DNA of 64,000 bases, taken from Rhizaria sp. SCN 62-66. Taxonomy: Eukaryota; Rhizaria, unplaced. Both the position numbers and the translations under genes were made by a program. This document shows positions 19,080 to 32,233 of the stretch, one piece after another. Every line of letters begins with the position of its first letter. The stretch's first letter is position 1. The stretch is taken from contig MEDY01000122.1 in NCBI GenBank assembly GCA_001724265.1, forward strand, positions 1 to 64,000, given 5' to 3'. Below the pieces are notes generated by a model, which had not been told where the DNA came from, searched no databases, and saw only the letters and a program-made list of their open reading frames with translations.

Positions 19080-22000
19080 TCACTGTTCGCTGGTCGTACC
19101 AATCTCAAAGTCGGTGGCGATGACCTCGCCGAGCTCCTGCAGCCGCTGAATGGTCGAGTCGTGCTCTGTCCGCGGGGTCAAGTCGACGAGACCGTTACTC
19201 CTACACAAATCGCAAGTGATCACAACATTAAAGTGAAATGTAATGATGAGTTATAAAGAAAAAACGAAATAAAATATATATTCAAATGAGCACTTTTAAT
19301 TCAAGATATAGACAATTTCACATCAAAAATGTCAACAGTAGATCTTGACGTACCGTGCGATAGCGTCCTGGATGCCGTGCACGATGCCGTCCACGCCGGT
19401 GTAGATGGGCACGCCGTGGCGCACCGCAACGTCGCGCAGGAACGTCCTGGCGCGGTTCAGGTCCTTGACTTCCGCGGCCGGCAGCGTGTCTTTGCCGACG
19501 CACGCGTTGTCGGCCATGGGCTGCACCACGAGGACGACGTTGCGGCCGCGGCCGATGTACTCGGACGCCTCGAGCATGCTGCCGATCGCGCGCGTGCGGT
19601 TATCGATGACGAAGAAGAGCACCATGCTTTCCTCCTTGGCCTTGGCCTCGGCCTGCACCATCTCCGGCACCCAGTTGTCGACCTGGGGGTTGTAGTACGT
19701 CACGTGGTGCAGCTCGCACAGTGGGATCGCAATGTCGCGCCGCCACGTTGTGGGGTCGCAAGATCCACCCAGGTAGATCTCCGCCTCGGCCTCGACACTG
19801 TACCGCTGCGGCGGCGGCGGCGGCGGCGGCAGCGCCGGCCGGCGGTAGCTCGCGGTCGCACCCGCCGCGCCCGCGCTGGCGCTGCTGTTGAGGTTCGCCT
19901 GCGACGGGGACTGGTGGAGCAGGGTGAGGGCGTGGTTCAGAGAGGCCAGGTCGGTGATTTCGTGCGGGTTGACGGTGTCTTCCAGCTCGTCGCTCGGCAG
20001 CTCGTAGTCCAACGGCCCCCAAACAGCGCTGTGCAAGAAAAATAAAAGAGAGGATATTGAATGAGAATACCAGATGATGAAGTTTCAAAGTCGCCAAGCA
20101 AAGATAACGACGTCAAATACAAAAATACAAATGAAGAAACTTTTGTTCCTCGTTTTAAATATAAATTAGAGAGACACGTACCGTACACCCGCTTCGACAC
20201 AGCGCAGCTCGTCGGGCACCTTTGGCGGCGCAATGACAAAGCGCGCCGCGTCAGCCTCGTCAGCCGCCGCGCTCGCGCTGGCCGCCGCCGCCGCCGCGAC
20301 CGCCGCCGCCGCCGCCGCGTGGGCGCCCGTGGCCGTCAGGTCCGTGGCGAGCGCGGCCGTGGCCCCTGTGAGCTGCTGGCGCGCTAGGATGGCCTGCGCG
20401 CGCACGCGGAACACCGAGGGGATGAGCGCCGTCGCCGCGGCCGAGTGTGAGAGCTGTGCCTGCTCGGCCAGCACCGACATCGCGCCGCCGCTTACCGCGC
20501 TGTGGCCGTGGATGTAGCCGTGGCCGTGGTGGCCCGTGTTGGCGTTGGCGTTAGTGCTTTGCAGAGCGCGGCGGAAGCGCGCGGCGGGAGGCGACGCCCC
20601 GGCCTTGCCGCCAGCACTGACGCTGCCGCGCTTGGAGCTGTAGCTGCTGCCGCCGCCGTCGTCGTCATCGTCGTTGTCGTTACCCTCGGCGATGAGCCGC
20701 TTCTTAAGCGCGGCCGCCTTGGCGTAGGTCCTGACGTCCTTGTAGTAGACAACGCCGCTGGCGAGCGAGCGCAGCTTGGCAACGACGCCGCTGCCCAGCC
20801 CCAACGCGCCCAGTTTGACGCGCACCTTGCGCACCTGGCCGGCCTCAACGCGCTCGCGGAGCACGCGGAACTGCGCGCGGCGGTGCACGAAGACGCTTTC
20901 GTCGCCCGGCGGCGGCGGCGCGTCGACCACGGACTGCGAGTCGGCGACGACGGTCAGTGTGACCACCACGCCCGGTGGCTTTTGCGCGATCAAGTGCGCG
21001 AGGTCCTCCTTGGTGCGCACGCGCTCGCCGTCGCACGCCCACAGCACGTCGTTGGTGCGCAGACCGGCGGCGGCGGCGGCGCGGCGCGGGGCGACGAACG
21101 TGAGCGTGACCATGCCTTCGAGCGGGAACGTCTCAAACAGCGCGCCCAGGTCGGGCCGCCACGAGGCCTTGGCCTTGCGCGAGTAGTGGACAAGGATGCG
21201 CCCCACGGCCTGCGCGCTGCTGTTGTCGGCAACCTCCTGCAGGCGCGCCGTCCAGTTGGACACCAGGTCGATGGCCGACACGGCCGTGCAGATGTCGTTG
21301 ACGGCGCGCGAGGGCAACTGGCCCAGCGGCCGCTTCCACGACTCGAGGAACGCGATTAGGGCAGAGTACGCGCGCGACTTGAGTTTATCAGTCCCGCCGC
21401 GCGCGCCACCGACGAGGCGGTCCTTGTCCTTGGCGTTGCCGCCCTCGATAAGGGTTTTGGAGCTGGCAGAGGACAGCGCGTGCTTGCCTTTGCCCTTGCC
21501 GCCTTTGCCGCCCGCCGTGGCCGTGCTGTTCGAGCCCGCATTCGCGGCGTTAGCAGAAACGTTGTTGTTGGCGTCATTGCTCGTGTTGGTGTTCGAAGCG
21601 GCGCTCGCAGAGGCGGGGACAAGAGCCGTGGACGTAGTCGCGGTGCTCGAGGTGTTGGCACCGGCCTTGCTCTTGTCTTGATCGCAGAGGGCAGCGATGT
21701 TGTGCGGAAGAGTGATGAGTCCAGTGAACAAAGGAACGCCAGACATGCCCGCGACAAAGCCCTCTTTCGTGCTTAACAGACCATCTGCATCGTCATCGTC
21801 GTCATCAGCATCGTTGTTGCCGTCAAACGCGTCACCTGCGCTTGCGTTTGCAGCCGCGGCACCGTTCGCGCCCTTGCCCGCGCCGCTCGCGGCGGCAGTG
21901 TTGGCGCCGCCGTTGGCGATGGCAGCCGTCGTGCCAGCGCCGTTGCCGAGAGAGCCGTTGTAGGCTGCACGCATCGCAGGTAGCAGCATCTGCTTCTCGT

Positions 22001-24571
22001 CGTCGCTGTTTTCGTCGTCGCTGCTGCTGTAGCCCGCGCCCGCGCCCCCGGCCGCGCCGCCCGCGATGTCGTCCTCGTCGTCGTCCTCGCCCGCGTTCTC
22101 GTTCACGACGGTGATGGTGATGCCGTCGCTGCCCGTCACAGTCGTGGTGTTAGGCTGCATCGTGTAGCTGCTGGGCAGCGCGACGCCGAGCAAGTGCGCC
22201 TTGGTGACCAGGTCTTGCTTCATCAGAGAGCGCTTTGCGCGCAGCAGCCGCCGCAGCAGTCGCTCTTTGCTGCGGACAATCTTCTGCACCTGTACTGGGT
22301 CCAGCGGCTTGAGTTTGGAAAGTAAGGCCGCCTGCGCTCTGGTTAGGCCGCCGCCGCCCGCGACGCCGCTGAAGCGCAGAAACGCGTTGCCGCGAGCGAC
22401 TACAGCGCTAGAGTTGTTGCCCGCGTTCGGCGCATTCGCAACGACGACAGCCGTGCTGTTATTGCCAGCCTTGCCGCCACCGGTGCCTTTTTTGCCGTTG
22501 CTGTTGTTCTTCGCCTTGCTATTACTGTTGTTGCTGTTGCTGTTGCTCGTGACGGGCCAGAGCAGCGACTCCGTCTTGGTGATGTCCCGGCGGAAAATGT
22601 CCCCGACCGTGCCCGTGCGCCCGTCGTCGACGGCGACGGCGAAGAGCAGCGTGCGGATGACTGTGCTCGACCGCACCAGCTCTACGGCCTGCGACTCGAG
22701 CTCGTGCTCCTCGAGCCGCGCGATGAGCCCCAGCATTTCATCCCGTAGATCGCGCTTCTCGTCGACGTAGCCGCGCACGGCTGTGAGCGAGACGTCGAGC
22801 GCCACTGACTGCGCGCGCAGCTGCGCCTGCAGGGCGACAACCTTGGCGGCGCGCGTGTTGGCCGTCGCCGCGAGCGATTTGACAAGCCCGAGCAGCTGAT
22901 GCTGCAGCGCGCGGAGTCCGTCGCGCTCGGCCAGCACGGCGTCGGCGTCCGTGGCCAGTCCGCGCGCCTTCTTCTTCTCCAACTTCGCGTTCGCGGCCTG
23001 CTGCTTGGTGATCGTGGTGAAGGTCAGCAGGTCCTGCTTGAGGTCGTCGACGGTGGCGAGCTGCTTGTCCAGCTGGCGCTGCACGGCCGCAGAGTGCGCC
23101 TGCTCCTGCAGCAGCTTGTCCGCAAGGATCTTGCCTTCCTGGCGCAACGCGGCTACCTGCAAATAGAAAGATCATAGAAACATACGAGTTCATTGATTGG
23201 ATAAGCATGGCATCTAAGCGCATTCGAGAACTCGGGCAAAGGTATGTCAAGTCAGTGACTCTTGTTGTTTTGTTCGATGAGTTAGGTGAACAACGTACCT
23301 GTGACTCGAGGGTGAGTGAACCGAGGCGCAGTTGCTCTTCAAGAGAGGAGATTTGCGCAGTGTGCTCATAAGCAAGTCCCTTGGCTTCCTGAAGCTCTCG
23401 CATCAACGCCTGCGAAGTCTCAGCAGCCTGAAAAAGGAGAGAGAAAACAACAACATAGCGAAAGAAAAACGTCAGATAACAAGCGTAAAACTTCACAGTG
23501 AATCCGATAGCAATAGGACAGTTGTACATGACATGAACAAAAGACGTTACGAGACAAAAATACATGAGCAAGATCTATTCTTCTCAACGCACCTGGCTCT
23601 GTCCCCTCTCGAGCCTCGCGACCTGCGCCCTGAGCCCGTGCGCGACGCCGCCGCAGGGCCGGTGCGCGTCCTCGACCTCCATGAGCCGCTGCAGCAGCGT
23701 CGCGCTCTCCCGCTGGTGCGCCTCCGACTCGCGCTGCGCCGCGGCCAGGGACTTAGACAGGGTGGAGACTTCGTCCGCCAGCTGGGCCTGCGAGGGTTGT
23801 GCGGAACAGAAGCATGAAGCGAGATAATACAGGAACATAATTGGGGTAAATGTTAGTATTATACGATGAAACAAAACTATCAATAAAAAAACTTGAACAT
23901 AAATGTGCTGATAGACTTTGATATTGAGGGCACGCGTATGTCAGCGATATATATTTCTTGAGAGTATACTGCACGTACCTGACGGAGCTCCTGCCCCATG
24001 CGCTCCTCGAGCCGCGCCCGCAGAGCACTGACGAGCTCGCCCTGCGCGCGGAACGCCTGCTCCAGGTGCGAGCGGCTGCCCGACGCCTCCAGCAGCGACA
24101 CCTTTTCGTTCAGCGCGGCGATGACGTCGTGGGACGTGTGTCGGGCCTCGCGGAGTTCGGCCAGCTCGCGCTGCGTCGACGGGTCTTGCGGGACCGTGCG
24201 GCGCAACGCCTGTGGTGGAGAGCGAATAACAAGAATTAAAGCAAAATAAGAGATTTTGAGATTAAAACAACAGGTTAAGGTTTAGATTTCGATTGATTGT
24301 TTCATATATCAATTGTAATTTTAGATGAAGGGAGTAATAGCTTCAAGTATGTCAAGTGGAATTATTGTTTCAGCGACGTACGACGCACTCGACGGCGAGG
24401 GCCTGCCGCAGCGCCTCAGTAGCGCCCAGTCTCTTCTGCAGCTCCCCAATATGCGCTTGCGCCTGCGCGGCGGCGGCCAGCAGCTCGGGCTTCGACAGCC
24501 CAGATAACGACGCCGCGGCGGCCGAGACAGCGGCGGGGGTGGGGGCGGGCACAGCGACCGGAGCCATGAGC

Positions 24572-24611
<40 letters not shown>

Positions 24612-26296
24612 TGGCGCCGACACCGGCGGCGCTGTCGCTATAGGCGGCGGCGTTAATGGAGGCCGCGGAGGTAAGCAGCAGTTGGGTCGTTGGGTTGCTG
24701 CTGGCACCAGCGTTGGCGTTGTTGATGTTTTGCTGAGCTAATGTGAATGCGTTCAAAGCGTTTGTGGTCGACGTGATGCTCAGGTTCCGGCCTAAAAAGG
24801 AGTGTCATATGTGAGGTCATATTTAAGTTGTAATTTGATAAGGGTAAATATAGCTTATGTTGAATAATCAAACAGCAAAAAGCAAAACAAAAGTGGGCAT
24901 AATAAAAAGAAACAACGTCGAGCGGACGAGTGAGACGCGTACCTGTTTTGTGCGAGTACGAAGGCATCTTGGACAGATACGGCGACGCGTTGGCGCTTGC
25001 GATGGCCGTCATCAGCCTCGCCACCGGCTTCTGCTGCTGCTGTTGTTGCTGAGGGGAGCCGAAGCCGGGCGTGTGCGTAGCGCTAGCGGGGACCGAGGCC
25101 GTGGGCCGCGCGGGCGTCTTATGATGCTGCTGCTGCTGTTGCTGCTGCTGTTGAAGCTGGAGCGGCTGCTGCGACTGCGACTGTGAGAGTGCTTGCGACT
25201 GCGACATGCCGCCCCTCGCACTGACGCCCGCGCTGGAGCTGGTGTTGGCGTCGACACGGCTGGTGGTGGTGTAGGACGAGGCTGTGAGCGACAGTGGCGT
25301 CAAATGTAGTGGCGCCAGCGCCGACGACGAGGCCGACAGCTGCGACGACGGCGGCGCGGCCGAGTGCTGCAGCATTGGCGTCTGCTGCGGCGTCCGCAGT
25401 GCGCCGTGGGCGTGGGCGTGGGCGGCAGCACTGGCGCTGCTGCTGCTGCTGCTGCTGTTAGAGCCAGAGCCAGTGTGGCCGTGTGCAGCCGCGGGAGCCA
25501 GAGGGGGGCCATGAGCAGCGCCAGAGCTCGAGCTCGCACTGACGCTCACGCTCACCACGTTGGCGCCGCCGTTGTTGTTGTTGTTGTTGTTGGCGCTGGA
25601 GTGGTCCCAGGCCATGACGTCGCCGGGGGCCTGGTTGTTGGGCAGGATCGACCCGTTGTGCAGCTGCGAGAGATTGAAGCCCGTGCCCACTAGCGCACTG
25701 CCGTCGCCAGCGCCGCCGCCGCCGCCGCTGCTGCTGTTCGCACCGGCGTTGTTGGCGTGGGCGCTTGAGTTACTATGGGCAGCGTTGGCAAGGGCGGTCG
25801 GGAAGGGGAGGGCGGGCGAGGTAAACAGTCGCGCGTTGCCGTTACCGTTGCCCGCGCTGCCGCTGTGGTGTGCTGAGTGGGCGGAACTCGAGTCAAAGCT
25901 GCCGCTGGCGCTCGCTGACGCGTACGCGGGGTTGCCGGTGGCGTTCGCGTTGGAAAATGAGGATGACAGAGACTGCTGTGTGAACAGGCGGCCGGGAGTA
26001 ACGGGAGCACCCCTGCTGGAGGAGGCAGCGGCCGCACCGGCTGCTGTTGCTGAGGAGGGAGTCGTTGTGACCATGGACGAGCGACCGTGCTTGTGGTAGT
26101 AAGACGAGGCGGCCGGGGAAGAGAAGCCAGCATTCGTGTTGTTGTTGCCGGAGCTAGGCCCAGTAGCGACGGGGTTGGTGTGAGGAAGTGTAGGGGAGGC
26201 GGCCGACGGGACGGACTCGAGCAGCGCGCGGTGCGCGTTCAGGGCGTCCTGCTGCGCGCTGCTGCCGCGGTTTAGCGGCGCAGTGACTCGGCTCAT
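19080..26296 (-). CDS. Coiled-coil protein with PDZ-like region and C-terminal nucleoside 2-deoxyribosyltransferase-like domain (8 exons)
   Basis: Exons in transcript order: 26296-24943, 24791-24382, 24209-23979, 23787-23593, 23427-23299, 23156-20182, 20028-19354, 19200-19080 (TGA). The summed length is 6090 nt, with every phase matching, giving 2029 aa. Residues 1-590 are Ser/Asn/Ala-rich. About 565-930 is coiled coil (for example LRREL-, LEQAF- and RLMEVED-type heptads). About 1440-1512 resembles a PDZ domain (AGLRTNDVLWACDGERV, then PPGVVVTLTVV). About 1840-1960 matches the nucleoside 2-deoxyribosyltransferase-like family (Nuc_deoxyrib_tr_2 type): IYLGGSCDPTTWRRDIAIP, VTYYNPQVDNWVPE, AKAKEESMVLFFVIDNRTR, EYIGRGRNVVLVVQP. 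Exon 8 was found from a GTACGT donor inside the previous frame and adds 40 residues. Enzymatic activity is unproven; a regulatory nucleotide-binding role is an alternative. Confidence 0.85.
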
Positions 26297-27514
26297 AGTG
26301 ATTGGTGCCCGAGGGGAGCAAGAGGACAGGTGTAGGCTCTCAGGGATACCGTTATAGAGGTAGGACGAAGTGGCAATCTAAAGGGTTTTGGCTTCGAGGA
26401 TCGCGATTCTTGAGATGGAAAAAATGGACATATAAGAAGAAAACTAATTAGTGATAATAATATTCAGTGCAGGATATTTCCATGGTTTCAAGCACAGTTC
26501 AGCTGCACGATTGTTATCGTCTACGGGAGAGGTTTTTGTATCCTAACCGTTTTCCTTTCGCTGACCGACCGACCCCCCTCGCAGCCACCACCAGCAGTGG
26601 TCAAGATCCGCCCCCGCAAAAGAAGTGACCAAGTGAAGTGACGGCTGTAGCCCTTGAAGAGAGTATATGAAATGCTGTCACGTTTATTTGCGCATGGAAA
26701 GTAGTGTGACATTATGTGTACTCTCCAGTGCTTGATAAGGAGCGCTTATCACACTTGAAGTTCTCCGTGACACAACAGACCTACCCACACCACCCATATT
26801 GTGATTCTGGTGGAATGCTGACTTTCATCTTAAGCACTCACATCAAGCTCGCGCTAGTTTTTTTCAACGTAGAAAAAGCTTAAGCTCACGCGTTTATTTC
26901 ACCAAACTTGCGTTGCGCTCCCTATCCTCCCCCAAATAGGCTTTGCAGGCCAGACTTTCTTGAGGCTTTAAGAAAAACTGAGTAATCTGTAGCATAGCTT
27001 GACTTGTAGCAGAGCCTTGTGTCGACATCCACTTAAACACCGATTTTAAACTTGTTGAACAAACCGATCCTTGAGTTGTATTGACATTGCCTCTATTTGC
27101 TCCGTGCTATGAGCGTGAACCAGCCAGGAGGCAGCACGACTGTTTTTTCGCAAGCTGCAGAGTATGAAGCAAAATCTCGAGTTTTGTGATTTTAGTTATT
27201 GTCAATTTTTATTGTGCGTCGTATATCCATTATTGATCCTATCCGAGAGACACAACTCCAAGTCGATCCCTCTCTCCCCAACCTCGTCGAGTCACATACC
27301 ACGGCGTTTCCCGCGAATGTACAAACGCAACGCACACATTATTACAACATTAAAGTTCTTATTCAACCATAAACACACTTCTAAACTTCATCAATTAATC
27401 AACGACACTTTCCATTGAGTATTATATATCTTTTTAACAACAGTATCATCCTCGCAGAAGCAACACGGCAACAAGGACTTATTCCTTGCGAGCAATCTCG
27501 GTCAGTCGCTCGCT
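26297..27514. other. 1.2-kb spacer upstream of the coiled-coil gene
   Basis: Mixed to AT-rich DNA between the 5' end of the coiled-coil gene and the 3' end of the kinesin gene, both on the minus strand. It includes a small GACC run near 26562-26573. No coding composition, RNA gene or large repeat was seen on either strand. Confidence 0.55.
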
Positions 27515-30500
27515 TCACGCGCGCTTCGCCGTCACCGCGGCGGCCGCGCCAGTGACTGAGCGGCGCATCGGCGTCCCAAGCGGCTTCCGGCCCAACACGC
27601 TGCTGCTGCCCATGCCTGCGCCCGCGCCGGCGCCCGCGCTGGCGTGCGTGAGCGGGATGCTGCCGCTGTGGGCAGCCGCGACAGCGCTCGCGCCTGCCGC
27701 GCGCGTCTTGAGACTCGACGCGGCCAGCGGGGGGCGCGCAGAGGCGAGCACCCCGGCGCCGGTGTAAGTGGTGGACGGGGCGCTGTTCTCGTGGGAGCGC
27801 GTGTAAGTGGCGCCGGAGATGTAAGTACCCGCAGCGCTCGTGTAAGTGCTGGTGTAGTCGCGGCTAGTGCTGCGGCGGTGGCCAGCAGCTAAGCCACGGC
27901 TAGAAACAGCAGCAGCAGCAGCAGAACTCAGACCCACGCTCGCGGTTGAAGTAGTCGCGATGTTGTCGTTCGTGTCGCCATCATTGTCGTCGTCGTTACT
28001 GTCCGTGAAGCGGACGCGCTTCTCCTTCGCAGTCGCGTTGCGCGCAACGCCTGCACTCGCAGCCACAGGAGCACCTACATTCGCAGCCGCAGCCGCAGGA
28101 GCAGCAGAGGCGGACGCAGCGCTGGCGCTGGCGGCGGCCGTGGCTGTGGCGGGGCGGCGGCGCGAGGAAAGGGCGGGCTTGCGGATGCGGCGCGCGATAA
28201 CGGCAGCCGCGTCATCGGCACTCAGGTCCAGCGTCGAGTTGAGCGACACGTCCGACTCGGCGATGTCGCTCTCGTCGTCATCGTCGGCGGCCACGTTGAC
28301 GGGCGCAGCACTGAGCGGACGGCGAGCGTTGTCGCCGCCGTCGCTGTTGTCGGAGAGGCGGCGGCGGGTAGCCGCGCCCGTGCCCGTGCTGCTAACATTC
28401 GGGCCCGCGCTGGAGGCTGTGCCGAGGCCGGTGCTGCTCGACTCGTCCGACAGACGCTTGCGGCTGCTGCGGACACTGCTGACGCTCGCAGCAGACGCAG
28501 TGGGAGCCGGGGCAGCAGCTGTGGCGCGGACGCCGATAGCCGCGAGCGCCGCGCCGATCGTCGAGCGCGCCTGCAGCACGATGCTACTCGCGCTCGCGCT
28601 CGCGCTCGCAGCGATTGGAGTTGCGGCAGCGTTGGCGCCGAACATGTTGTTGCCGCCGTTGTTGGTGGGGGTGGGCGGGGCGGGGGCGACGGTGACGGGG
28701 AGTAGCGCGGCAGTGGCAACGTTGCTGCTGATGTTGGCGTTGCGGCGGCTTAGCTTCGGGTTCAGCGGAGGCAGGCCACTGACAACAGGCGTGATACTAG
28801 GACCAGCAGTCGCGAAGTGTGCGTTCGTGTCAAAGTCATTGGCATCACCAGCGTCGTCGTCGTCGTCGTTCTGAGCACTGATGCCGGCGACGTCACTCTC
28901 GGCGGCATTCAGCTCGTCCCAGTCGTCGTCGCGTTGTTGCGCCGTCTCCGTGTCCACGCTCACGGTCACCGGGCCGCGGCTTGACTTCCCGCCACCCAGG
29001 GGCTCCGCGGCGTTGTGGTAGCTGGCGGCGTCCGCGGTGATGGCGGCGCCTGTGGCACCGTTGACCATGAGTGACTGGCGCACGCGCTCGCGCGCGACCG
29101 CCAGCGAAACCAGGGCCGATGCGTGGGAGCCAAACGGGGCAGCAGGAGCGGCAGCAGTCGCACAAACGCTCGCAACGGCAGCAGAAGCAGCTGCAGCGGA
29201 GCTCGCAGTGGCGGCGTTGGCGGTGAGGGGGCGGCGACGGCTGGCGTCGACACGACCGGCAACAACGCCGGAAGTGCTAGAGGCTGCAGCATTGGCATTA
29301 CTGTTGCTGTTGCTGTTAGTAGCAGCAGAGGCGAGCTCCTTCTCGGTGCGCTTGAGCTTCAGTGCCATTGCGGCCGACTCCTGCTGCGTGCTCTCAAGCT
29401 TGGTCTCGAGCAGCTTGAGCTTCTCCTTCATCACGCGCAGCGCCTCGGCAGCAGCCTTCTTGCCCTCCTCGGCCGCGGCGGCGTCTTTTTTGAGTACCAG
29501 CACTTCGTCGCGTGCGCTCGCGAGGTCCTCCTTGACCTTGATCAACGCGGCACTGCTGGCCGCCGACGAAGCTGAGCCAGCACTGCCGCTGCCGCTGCCG
29601 CCGGCGGCGCTGTTGCCGCTGCCGGCCTCGGGGCGGACGGCGTTGACAATGCCCTTGGACATCTGCTTCTTGGCGGCGCCCAACTGCACGTTGCGCACGC
29701 GCTCGGCAAACTTGAGCGAACAGCTGCTTTCTTGGTGGTTCGAGTCCGCGGGGGAGACGTTGCAGAACATGAGGCACTTGCTGTTACCACCGAGGCAGTC
29801 TTGCAGCAGGTAGGTCAGCTTGCTATCGCGGTAAGGAATGTGCTTGTTTTTGCTCTTGAGCGCCGCGATCACATTGCCGAGCGCGGAGAGCGACTGGTTG
29901 ATATGCTGTGCTTCCTTGAGCGCGGCGCCCGCAGCCTCGCTCTTCTTGACGCGCTCCGAGCCGGCGAGGTCGATGAGCACGAGACGTCCGTACGTCGCGT
30001 CACCAGTCTCCTTGTGCGTGCCCGTGATGTTGACGAAGACGAGCGAGTGCGAGCGCGACGACGCCGCATTCATCTGCGTCGCCGCCACCTGCCGGTTGGG
30101 CGCGGCGCGGTGCTGCATCAGCTCCTGCACCGCCGAAACCGAGCTCACGGTAACTTCGGTCAGCCCAGGCACGTGGATGCCGCCCTTGGCGTTCTGCCGG
30201 ATGTCCAGTCCGCCAGTCTCGGCGCACTTCCGGTAGCTCGCCTTGTCCAGCAGCAGGTCGCGTACTTGGTCGTTGTAGATCTCGACGACAGAGACGCTGA
30301 CGGTGAACGTCTCGTGGGTTGCTTCGGCCACCGAGGTGAAGAGGAGGTCCAACGCGCGCGGCACGACACCCGACAGCTCGCCGACGACGCTGGGCGGCGC
30401 TGCGGCGCTCGCGCTCATGTAGCTGAACACAGCGTCACCACTCTCACCGCCGCCGTTGACAGCATTGCTGTTGTTGTGAGAGTTGTGACTGCTGCTGTTG

Positions 30501-32233
30501 CTGCTGCTGCTGTTGTGGGTAGCGTTGTTCGTGCCGTCCATAGTGTGGGTCTTGCCGCTGCCGGTCTGGCCGTAGGCGAACACGCACACGTTGAAGCCGT
30601 CGATGGCGCTCTGTACAAGCGGAGACACTTCATCGAACACCTCGACCTGGCTGCTGCGGGCGCCAAACACGCGGTCGAACTCGTACTCGCACGGCCGCGC
30701 GCCGCCCGCCGCGCCCGCGGTGATGGTCCCGGGCTCATACAGCAGCAGGCTCGTCTCGTCGATGATGCGGACGCAGCCGGCGTCACCCTGGGTCTTTTCC
30801 TTGGAGCTCAGCGGACGCACGCGCGCAAACACGCGGATGTTGCCCTGGATGTCGATCAGCTTGCTCAGCAGCATCTTGCGCTGACGCTTCTCCTTGGCGT
30901 AGCGACCGTGGTGATCGCCGCACGCGCGCGTCAGAGCCGAGGAGAAGGCTGCGAATGACGAGTTGAAGCTGGCCAGCTCCTCCTTGATGGCCTTGGCGCT
31001 CGAGTTGAAGCTCGAGGTGGCGGCGAGGATGAGCAGGTCCTTGTCGCCGCGCCCGTCGGCGGCTTTGGAGTGCCTCAGGGCGGCGTTTTCGCGCTCCAAC
31101 GCGCTGAGCTTGGCCCGCAACGCGACGCTGTTGCCGCCGCCGGTGCTGGTGTCGCAGTCGTCCTCGTCGAGGTCGAACGGCACGGCGTTGCTAAACGCGC
31201 CGCTGCCAGCGCCCGCGGCGGTAATGCGGAAACGCGAGCCAGACTTATTGAGGTCATTGTTGTTACCCGTGCCGTAAGCGCAGCGGCGGATGGGGGACAT
31301 GATGGCATCGCCGTTGGCGGCACCTGCGCAAGATTGAACCACGATATGAATGAACCACAAAATACGAGAAGATTATAGAGATGAGGACATACGTTTAGCG
31401 CATGACATCTACAATTTAGTTCGATGGGCATCGATTATTGAGATTAAAAGCGCGGTTTAGTGCGTACCTGTGCGGTCAACGATGGACTGAAGGTTCTGCA
31501 GGATGCGGGCGGCTTGAGCAGAGCCATTGGCAGCGGAGGCCGCGGCTGCCGCGGCAGAAACAGAGACCGACGCAGAAGCGGCCGCGGCGGACACGGCGGC
31601 AGGCGACGCAGAGGGGAGATACGCGTTGGTGTTGTTGTTGTTGTTGTTGTTAGGGTTGGGCGCGAAGGCAGACGGCAGCTGAGCGCGCTGCTTGGCGGCG
31701 GACACAAGCACACTGGAGCCCGCACCGTTCGCGCCCGCGCCGGCCTTGATGGGGGAGCGGAAGCGCGCAACCTCGTGCTCCGCGAGCAGGGGAACCGCGG
31801 CCTCAGTGTTGGCCTTGAGAGCGAGCAGGCAGTCCACGACGCGGCGGGGGCGTTCGCAGCGGTTGAGGTCCGCCCAGTCGAACAGCTGCGCCGGGGGCAC
31901 GCCGCAGCGCGCGCAGCCCTGCAGGAAGTTGTTGACGTTCTCGTACTGCTTCATGTAGTGGCGCGAGGCGTGCTCCATGGGGGACACGGCGACGAGCCCC
32001 GGGTGGAGGGCGTTGAGCAAGTTGCCGAGGGTCACGCCCGTTTTGAGCTCGTCGAGGAAGCCAGGGAGCGCGTCAGACTGGTCGTTAAACCGCATGTCGA
32101 GCGTGGATTCAATCCATGCGCGAGCGTCACGTCGGAGACGAATGAACTCTTCGTCTTTGGCTGCAAGGAGACGCTCCTCGAGAGTGGAGCGGGCCGCCGA
32201 GACGGGCTCACTCGTCGTGTCGGCAGCGTCCAT
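27515..32233 (-). CDS. Kinesin-14 with N-terminal calponin-homology domain (2 exons)
   Basis: Exons 32233-31468 and 31323-27515 (TGA) join in phase 1 across a 144-nt intron, giving 1524 aa. Exon 1 encodes a CH domain (about residues 25-125: ARAWIESTL, LKTGVTLGNLLNALHP, ENVNNFLQGCARCGV, DLNRCERPRRVVDCLLAL), a likely actin- or microtubule-binding module. After a coiled-coil neck (AKEKRQRKMLLSKLIDIQ) the kinesin-14 signature GNIRVFARVRP starts the motor (about 413-790). It has P-loop GQTGSGKTHTMDG, switch I NAASSRSHS, switch II LIDLAGSER, and HIPYRDSKLTYLLQDCLGG. A coiled coil follows, then a 650-residue Ala/Ser/Asp-rich tail ending with TYT-type repeats. A central motor behind an N-terminal CH domain is the layout of plant KCH kinesins. 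Minus-end-directed motility is expected from the family but not shown. Confidence 0.93.
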
